From Cyclina sinensis (Eukaryota > Mollusca > Bivalvia > Venerida > Veneridae): 64,000 nt of DNA. The notes beneath the pieces are model-generated. The model had not been told where the DNA came from and did no database searches. It saw only the letters and a list, made by a program, of their open reading frames with translations. The position numbers and the translations under genes were made by a program. This document shows positions 57,431 through 64,000 of this stretch, piece after piece (positions within the stretch are counted from its first letter, which is position 1; each line of letters starts with the position of its first letter). Location: assembly GCA_012932295.1 (NCBI GenBank), contig JAAONU010000002.1, positions 22,289,770 to 22,353,769 of the forward strand. The letters are read 5' to 3'.

Positions 57431-59834
57431 ATACTTGGAAAGTTTAAAAATCTTCTCCTTAAAAACTGCTGACCCAATTTGAAAATAATTTGGAACAAAT
57501 GATCTTTGGCTGACCATGTATGTAAATATTGAAACTGAATTGGATCCATGAAAAAAATTGGCTGAAAGGGGTTTGGCTTATTTTCCATATTTGCCTATGT
57601 GGGAAGTTCTAAAAATCACTTTACAGTTCCTTATACTGATGGTTTTCAGAGCAAAATTACCACTTTAGTTTATTTATTAACCAAAATACCTGGAATTTCA
57701 GATGTTGAAGTCATACATAAACTTCTTAACCATCTGTTTTCCGCACAAGCATGCAAAAAAAACCCCACTCTACCAGAGTACAGTAAAACACAGAGATGCA
57801 TTGAAGTTACTGATTACAGCTGTAAATTTCTAAGACTTTACTGCAGAGATAAATTTCCAACAAGAATTTAGTCAGATTTGAGACAAACACAGGCATAATG
57901 TTTCATATTATGTATTTCAGTGATTTTCCTTGCTGTTTAGCACAATTTTTGTTTTTCCAAAAGATGCATGCAGATGCAACATTTACACAAGCTAGCAGAG
58001 GTGTTGTCTTTACCAGAAATCTTTTGTGAACTATTAAGCTTAGCTTAGCATTTCTCTGTTTCAACCATAGTATGAAGGGAAAATAGGGACAATAATGGAT
58101 GAAATTCCAAGCTGAAAAATGCAGATAAGTGTACTTGGGCCACTAATTGAGTGGCATTTCTATGTGAAACAAATGAAATTTCATCATACAGTGGTAACAG
58201 GATGTTTGTAGAACTATTTATTAGTATCATGGAAGTTATATTTGTTAAACTATGTGAATAATATTTTTATTCCTTGGTCCAGATAGCAGTTAAGCTAAAG
58301 CAGATTATGTTTTCTCATTTGTTCAGGAAGTAGTGAAGGTTTGGGGATAAAATGGTAATTCAGTGGTCTAGATAGCAGTGAAACTGGTGTGCAGCTCAGA
58401 GTGTCAAATAGCAGAGAAGCTATTGGGAAAAGTATGGTAACTCATTGGTCCAGAGATTGTCAGTAATTAGAACTGTCTTTATTTCTCCTTTTAGAAAGAA
58501 AACTCGGAGCACTGTACAATATTGATTCTGTCAAGTTCAGTTAGGCTGACTGACAATAGTTTTCTTGGACAGATTGGAAAGTGATTATTGTTATTCATTT
58601 TGCCTTCTGTACTTTTCAATGACAGTTATTTAATCTGCCAGGGTCTTTACAGATTTTCACCAATTCAGCATTACTAAGTCTTTGCATATGCTGTGTTTTT
58701 AATACTAGGTAGAAGACAGGGGACCAAGCCTGGGGAGAAATGAAAATTTGTCGGTTTTACTGAATTTCAGCTTTTTACACTGATTTTTATGTCCAAAATT
58801 CCCTTGAATATTGGTCCAGATATTTAAAAAAAGAACAAGTTTTAGTACATTTTTTCATAAAAATGCCAAAATTTCACACCCAAATTAAAGTGGTCCTTTA
58901 CACCTATTAAGCAGTGGCCCAGGGCAGTTATCAGTGTTGGCCCTTGAATCAGAAAAGATATGCAAAATAAGATATTTTCTATACAAGCAGCATTTAAATG
59001 TCTATATGAGCAATTACACATTCAGAAAGCCAAATAACGAAACAGAATTTTATGTTAGTAGCTAAATCATTGAAACAGATTATTGTTCAGTGTATCAGTC
59101 AAATACAACTGTAATGGTGAGATGTGCAGTGCACACAAAATTAACATTGACTATGGTAGAGCAAGTTACAGCATTTTATTATTCCTGCCTCAATCATAAA
59201 CAAAAATATTAAGTGTGCCTGACGTTAAAGATTCTGAAAATTTAATTTTACTCTTTAAAAATAATTATTTTCATCTGCTAAATGGATTTGAGAACTTTTT
59301 TGTCAGTTTTAAGCAGTTGTACTGTTTTTCCCTGATTGGCAAATACATTGGAATTTTATATAATTGTGGTGATAAAACTGCAGTGTGAGAGCTGTTTCAA
59401 TTTGTTTAAAACAAGGACTAGCACTCTAGACATCAGTATTGGGGAATAATTGTATGTAATCCCTGGTCTGTGACAGGAAGCAGAATTGTGTTATAATGGA
59501 ATTCAAATGTACTTGTATTGATTTGTATGAGAAAGGAACAATGCAGTTATAATTATCTCAGGAAATCTGATGGATCTTAAAGGTGACAAAATATTTGAAG
59601 GAGTAAAACTTACTCACAGGAAATATATAGTCAACACATATGCTTACAGATAACTGAAGAGTAATTATAGAACAATGTTTAAATGAGTATACTAACATTT
59701 GTTACAGCTTTTGAATAAAAAAATCTCTAGTGGAACAAAAAAAGTGATTGAGATTGTGTGATGGCAGGAGTAACATGGTATTAAATATCAGAACACTATT
59801 AAAGTTCAAAATGAAACAATTGGAAAGCTTCCAG
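57431..59834. other. Unassigned; one short unexplained open segment
   Basis: 57431-57600 has GTTTAAAAATCTTCTCCTT and ACTGCTGACCCAATTTG, resembling a single unit of the element arrays. At 57599-57871 an open frame of 90 codons (VYLLTKIPGISDVEVIHKLL among others) has no recognised domain and no clear splice sites. The rest to 59834 is AT-rich DNA, probably intron if the two candidate exons belong together. Confidence 0.35.
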
Positions 59835-60008
59835 CCAGGTAAATGTACTGATGGAAGAAGCTAAATTACAACAATTACGAGGGAAAAATGGATTTCACAT
59901 TCCACCACGCAGTCTTGAGTTTGAAGTTGAAAAGAAACACAGAATTGCTCTAAGCTTTAATCTGGAGCATTGCTGGTTCTGTGGTCGGCCCATGACTCCC
60001 ACTAGCAG
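59835..60008 (+). CDS. Candidate internal exon, Cys-x-x-Cys segment
   Basis: The segment encodes 57 full codons, including QVNVLMEEAKLQQLRG, FHIPPRSLEFEVEKKHRIAL and HCWFCGRPMTPTS. A strong donor (AGCAG then GTAAAG at 60009) closes it. The acceptor is weaker: CTTCCAG before 59835 has little pyrimidine tract; CAG at 59836-59838 is an alternative. With the CTTCCAG acceptor, one base completes the AG left by the 37628-37814 exon, giving a continuous frame. CWFC could be half a zinc site whose partner is in the next exon. I cannot name the protein. An in-frame ATG at 59851 also allows this to be a first coding exon. Confidence 0.6.
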
Positions 60009-60364
60009 GTAAAGTAAAATCTGTTGTAGTTATTTTTTTAAGCAAAGTCAGTGTGACCTCCTAGGGGTAAAATAATAATGAAAACTGTAAATTGTTATAT
60101 AGTTCCTGTGTTGTAAAAGCAGTTTTAATACCTTTGTCTCTTTCCCTTAAATTCTTGTGGAGGTGGCACTCCTGTTTGTTTCAAAAAGGCTGCACAGAAT
60201 CATTCAACTCCTACCTTATACCTATGTCTGTCTTATGCTTCCATATATAGATATATTTACTGACTTTATTCTCTCATTTTCTGGTGATTAATCACATAGG
60301 AGAATATTTTACCAGTAGGAAATAAAGCTTTGTGCTAATTATGGAATACACTATTAGACTGAGA
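60009..60364. other. Intron-like sequence
   Basis: Sequence after the donor site; AT-rich, nothing recognised before the minisatellite. Confidence 0.35.
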
Positions 60365-61016
60365 AATTAGCCAAAGCCCAAAGCATTGTAACATGAGAAA
60401 GCCCAAACTATGATCACACAAAAAGTTAGAATCATGATAACACAAGAAGGCCCAAACCATGATAACACAAGAAAGCCCAAACCATGGTAACATACTAAAG
60501 TCCAAACCATGATAACACAAGAAAACCATGGTAACATACTAAAGTCCAAACCATGATAACACAAGAAAACCCAAACCATGATAACACAATAAAGCCCAAA
60601 CCATGGTAACACAAAGTCCAAACCATGGTAACACAAGAAAGTCCAAATCATGATAACACAAGAAAGCCTAAACCATGATAACACAGGAAAGCCCAAATCA
60701 TGGTAACACAAGAAAGCCCAGATCATGGTAACATAATAAAGCCCAAACCATGATAGCACAAAAAAGCTCAAATCATGGTAACATAATAAAGCCAAAACCA
60801 TGATAACACAATAAAACCAAAACCATGATAACACAAGAAAGCCCTAATCATGGTAACACAAGAAAGGCAAAATTGTGGTAACATAATAAAGCCCAAACCA
60901 TGATAACACAAGAAAGCCCCAACTATGGTAACATAATAAAGCCCAAACCATGATTACACAAGAAAGCCCAAACCATGATAACACAAGAAAGCCCAAACCA
61001 TGGTAATACAAGAAAG
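60365..61016 (+). repeat. 25-bp minisatellite
   Basis: About 26 units of 25 bp built on AACCATGATAACACAAGAAA plus GCCCA, with variants (CATGGTAACATAATAAAG) and a few shortened units. The strand shown is A/C-rich with almost no T runs. The reverse strand lacks stops in the unit and so yields a meaningless long frame (repeating CYHGL/FLCYH). Likely evolving by slippage and unequal exchange. Confidence 0.9.
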
Positions 61017-61764
61017 ATTGAAAAGAGGTAAAAATGTCAGTTTTCTGAAAACAGACTGACTTATGAATGATTAATAAACAATTTGAGTACAAACAGTGAT
61101 TAAGAATAACAATTACAAATTAGACAATATAAATCAGTATGCCATTAACATAAATCTCTCAAATTCATAAGATTATTATAAATCAAATTAATCTGTCTCC
61201 TGACAAAAAGAAATTGTATATTTTCTATATTCTAGAGATAACATAAATGTCATGTTTAAAAAAATGTAATTGGTATTGTCTGTTATGTCTGCATGTTGAC
61301 ACAAGTTGAAACAGTCAAATGATCTTATCAAATTAAGCAAAAGCTTTAAGTTATGCGTCTGTAAAATTATCAGAGCTAGGACGAAGGTACAAAAAATGTC
61401 AGCTGAACAATGCTATTTGCTTATCCCAAAAACTTAGTAAATTCAATTTCTTAACTAAAGTTTATCCTTTTCAAACAAATTCACCTTTCCGATTGCTGAC
61501 TAGATGCACGATTCTAGGGGTCGTGCCTGTTGCGCATTGTTCCTAAAAATATACATGTTTGTAATTTCTGACCAATCAAAATATGAATTTTCACATTAAA
61601 CACAGTTCCAAAATTAGATTCTCTGAATGAGGAAGGGGTCTAGCAAGCTTTTGATGAAATTAAACAGAAACAACTAAGCAGGGACATAGCAATTAGTCCT
61701 GTCTAATAATACGGCATAGAAGGGGCAAATCAGGTAAAGATTCAAATATACCAGATGTTGTTTC
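61017..61764. other. No recognised feature
   Basis: Unique AT-rich sequence, with a CpG-containing stretch near 61500 (GCACGATTCTAGGGGTCGTG is a short inverted repeat). No gene seen. Confidence 0.35.
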
Positions 61765-61930
61765 TTTGAACTTTACCTCTGAAGCAAGTGAGGAAGTAGT
61801 CAGTCACTTGTGGAGAAATTGGTTAGTAAACTGGTTGGATACCCAGGAACACTGGTTAGGTGGACTGACCACTGGGATATGACCTTAGCTGTTAAACTGG
61901 CTTTAAACCTCAATAAAACTAAACTAAATT
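61765..61930 (+). mobile_element. SINE-like 3' segment
   Basis: GGTTGGATACCCAGG resembles a worn Pol III B box (GGTTCGANNCC), followed by GGTGGACTGACCACTGGGAT and a tail AGCTGTTAAACTGGC, TTTAAACCTCAATAAAACTA. Tails of the kind GTTAAAC..CAATAAA followed by an A-rich repeat are, as I recall, common in bivalve tRNA-derived SINEs. The A box is not clear and no target duplication was found. Confidence 0.4.
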
Positions 61931-62170
61931 CTTTGAACTTCATATTCCAGAACACCTAGTCTCCTACACCTTGATATATAATGCAATAAAAAGTAAACTA
62001 TGGTGGAATGACTGCTACAGTGGGTTTGCACCTTCTCATTAAGAAATATTTGTTGTTATATAAGTCAAGTAATGTAAAAATGATGATTGACAGAATATGT
62101 TTTCATTAATGAAGTTTTAAGAATATGATAGTATATTAATGTTTTTTTGTTTTTGTTTTTGTTTTGTTTT

Positions 62171-62299
62171 TTATGCCCCCAAACCCCGAAGATAGGGCAT
62201 ATTGTTTTTGGTGTGTCTGTTTGTTTCTCACAAAACTTTTAACATTTTTGTGGCCAGGCCGGGGGAATGGCATTCATTTGAATGTTGCATTTTTCTAGT
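62171..62299 (+). mobile_element. Family G element: both ends, no core
   Basis: The 5' stem is TTATGCCCCCAAACCCCGAA with GATAGGGCATATTG, then a brief GGTGTGTCTGTTTGTTTC. The 3' end follows immediately: GGGGGAATGGCA, the perfect hairpin CATTCA-TT-TGAATG, TTGCATTTTT and CTAG with TT. Only about 128 bp, so the tandem core is missing. A minimal example of the terminal modules. Confidence 0.7.
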
Positions 62300-62345
62300 T
62301 TTTTTTTTTTCAGAATGCATTAAGTGAACTTTCTAACAAACCTCT

Positions 62346-62492
62346 AAGCATCATTAGAGCAAACAGTACGGTTCTAGCATCATTAGAGCAAACAGTACAG
62401 TTCTAGCTTCATTAGAGCAAACAGTACAGTTCTAGCTTCATTAGAGCAAACAGTACAGTTCTAGCATCATTAGAGCAAACAGTACAGTTCTA
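62346..62492 (+). repeat. 29-bp minisatellite
   Basis: Five units of 29 bp (AGCATCATTAGAGCAAACAG then TACAGTTCT), differing only at ATC/TTC and one CAGT/CGGT. Short and nearly homogeneous. Confidence 0.9.
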
Positions 62493-63354
62493 ACTTGTTA
62501 GGCTGCTCTGGTTTTCTTGTAATAAATTCCCTTGTTCTTGAGAGTCACTGTAATATCTGCAAATGCAGAAGAAAAAATCTAAGAAACATTAACTGAAGTA
62601 GAAACAGTTAAAGAGTTTCTCTTTCTGTCTTAGATAGTTTCTCCCTTTAATTGATTTCTTAAGTGGTTGCTATGCTTTATATTGCCAGAGACTGCAGCCC
62701 AGACTGTTAAAGAAGATAAGCAGATTTTATGTCTGTGTGATAAGAAGCTCTGTAAAAAATATAAGATAAACTATATTTCACTTTAATTGATTTCATGACA
62801 GAAAAAAAGATTTGGTAAATGGCTAAGTTTTTATCGTGATATTTTAGTTTAGTTTAAGTGAAAGGTACCCATTCCATAACTCAACCGTCAATTACATGTG
62901 CAGCATCCCTCATTAAACTTTTGTACACATGAGACACTGCTTTAATCTGCACCAGTGCACAGCATTACATTGACTTTATCAATGTTCAGATGTCAGTCTA
63001 GTTCTCAGACCTGTTTTTGAGACTGTTTTCATAGTGAACCAACACAAAAATGTGACTATCTGACACACTATAAGCATCTTAACGACAAGCCAGAGTGTCT
63101 GACAGTCATGTCCTTTTGATGGCCGTCATACGGTAATGAAGAATCACATTTCTTTGTACTTTTGTTAGCATAATTTGGAAAGTTCTATTTAAAGACATTA
63201 GTTTGAACATGTGCATGATGACAGAAAGAACTTTTCATCATTGTACTCTGATACTTCAGCAAACACTAAGTAAAGGGGGTGTTTAAGGGGTATAAATAAC
63301 TTTTTGATAGGTCAAGTTTCTAGTTAAACCCTCATTTGTACATTTCTTCTAACT
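62493..63354. other. No recognised feature
   Basis: Unique sequence between two minisatellites; no exon or RNA gene recognised. Confidence 0.35.
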
Positions 63355-64000
63355 GATGACAGTGTAACTTGTTGTTTATCTACTGTCAATGACAGTGTTA
63401 CTTGTTGTATATGTACTTCTGACGACAGTGTTACTTGTCATTTATCTACTGCCAATATGACAGTGTTACTTGTTGTATATCTACTGCCGATGACAGTGTA
63501 ACTTGTTGTATATCTACTGTCAATGACAGTGTTACTTGTTGTATATCTACTGCCAATGACAGTGTTACTTGTTGTATATCTACTGCCGATGACAGTGTTA
63601 CTTGTTGTTTATCAACTGCCAATGACAGTGTTACTTGTTGTATATCTACTGCCAATGACAGTGTTACTTGTTGTATATCTACTGCCGATGACAGTGTTAC
63701 TTGTTGTATATCTACTGCCAATGACAGTGTTACTTGTTGTTTATCAACTGCCAATGACAGTGTTACTTGTTGTATATCTACTGCCAATGACAGTGTTACA
63801 TGTTGTATATCTACTGCCAATGACAGTGTTACTTGTTGTATATCTACTGCCAATGACAGTGTTACTTGTTGTATATCTACTGCCAATGACAGTGTTACTT
63901 GTTGTTTATCAACTGCCAATGACAGTGTTACTTGTCGTATATCTACTGCCAATGACAGTCTTTATTGTCGTATATGTACTGCCAATGACAGTGTTACTTG
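63355..64000 (+). repeat. 33-bp minisatellite, runs off the window
   Basis: At least 19 units of 33 bp (TGACAGTGTTACTTGTTGTA then TATCTACTGCCAA). Because 33 is divisible by 3, the reverse strand reads as an uninterrupted 11-residue repeat (AVDIQQVTLSL). The first units (63355-63460) are more diverged, the later ones nearly identical with CAA/CGA and TATC/TATA variants. No start context, splice site or unique coding flank supports translation. The array continues past 64000. Confidence 0.9.

Noticed and set aside
57599..57871. 90-codon open frame as an exon
   Set aside because: No acceptor or donor of quality, no recognised domain, AT-rich composition like the surroundings; left as unexplained.
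60335..61092. Cys/Trp/Phe-rich minus-strand frames up to 155 codons
   Set aside because: Produced by the 25-bp minisatellite; composition and frame simply follow the repeat.

Overview
The window looks like repeat-rich nuclear DNA from a mollusc, most likely a heterodont bivalve clam. It is AT-rich, has very little coding sequence and no operons, and is dominated by interspersed repeats whose ends (AGCTCACCTGAGC at one side, GGGCCATCATGGCCC plus TCTTGTT at the other) I associate with bivalve genomes. The organism call is recognition plus inference; no gene here fixes the species.

The only good host-coding evidence is two candidate internal exons on the + strand (37628-37814 and 59835-60008). 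Their splice phases are compatible, so they may belong to one gene with an intron of about 22 kb. The first encodes a charged coiled-coil segment, the second a Cys-x-x-Cys-containing segment. I cannot name the protein. Everything else is transposon, satellite or unassigned DNA.

By adding coordinates, a little over half of the window belongs to one architectural class of non-autonomous elements, here called families A to H. Each intact copy has (1) a 5' stem-loop, usually with an AAA or GAA loop, (2) a degenerate GTCC/GTCY microsatellite, (3) an array of 110-165 bp tandem units rich in AAGGTCA, (4) a short subterminal inverted copy of the outer 5' stem, (5) a 3' hairpin, and (6) CTTG or CTAG followed by T. 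No target duplication is visible beyond T residues. This is the layout of Helentron-associated elements (HINE, DINE-1, oyster 'pearl'), that is, rolling-circle non-autonomous transposons. No Rep/helicase was seen. All oriented copies I could read point the same way (+).

Layout: 0-12 kb holds family A copies at 347, 4352 (inside a 21-bp minisatellite) and 7229, plus a foldback-like element at 10624. 12.3-17 kb is a family E element interrupted by B, A and F copies. 18.8-22.3 kb is a 41-bp minisatellite split by an A copy that itself carries a 553-bp inverted-repeat insertion. 22.5-29.1 kb has A relics, a family B array with perfect palindromic AGGTCA sites and two further A copies. 29.1-33.2 kb is a hAT-type element with an 8-bp target duplication, a decayed BED zinc-finger exon and an inserted A copy. 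33.3-46.2 kb has a possible pogo-like end, family D, the first exon, an endonuclease-domain fragment, nested A copies, and family H with a 387-bp inverted-repeat insertion. 47-57.4 kb has families C, D, A and B, a 41-bp satellite, a dead Tc1-like transposase and an 826-bp inverted-repeat element. 57.4-64 kb has the second exon, a SINE-like tail, a 127-bp core-less element and 25-, 29- and 33-bp minisatellites, the last running off the window.
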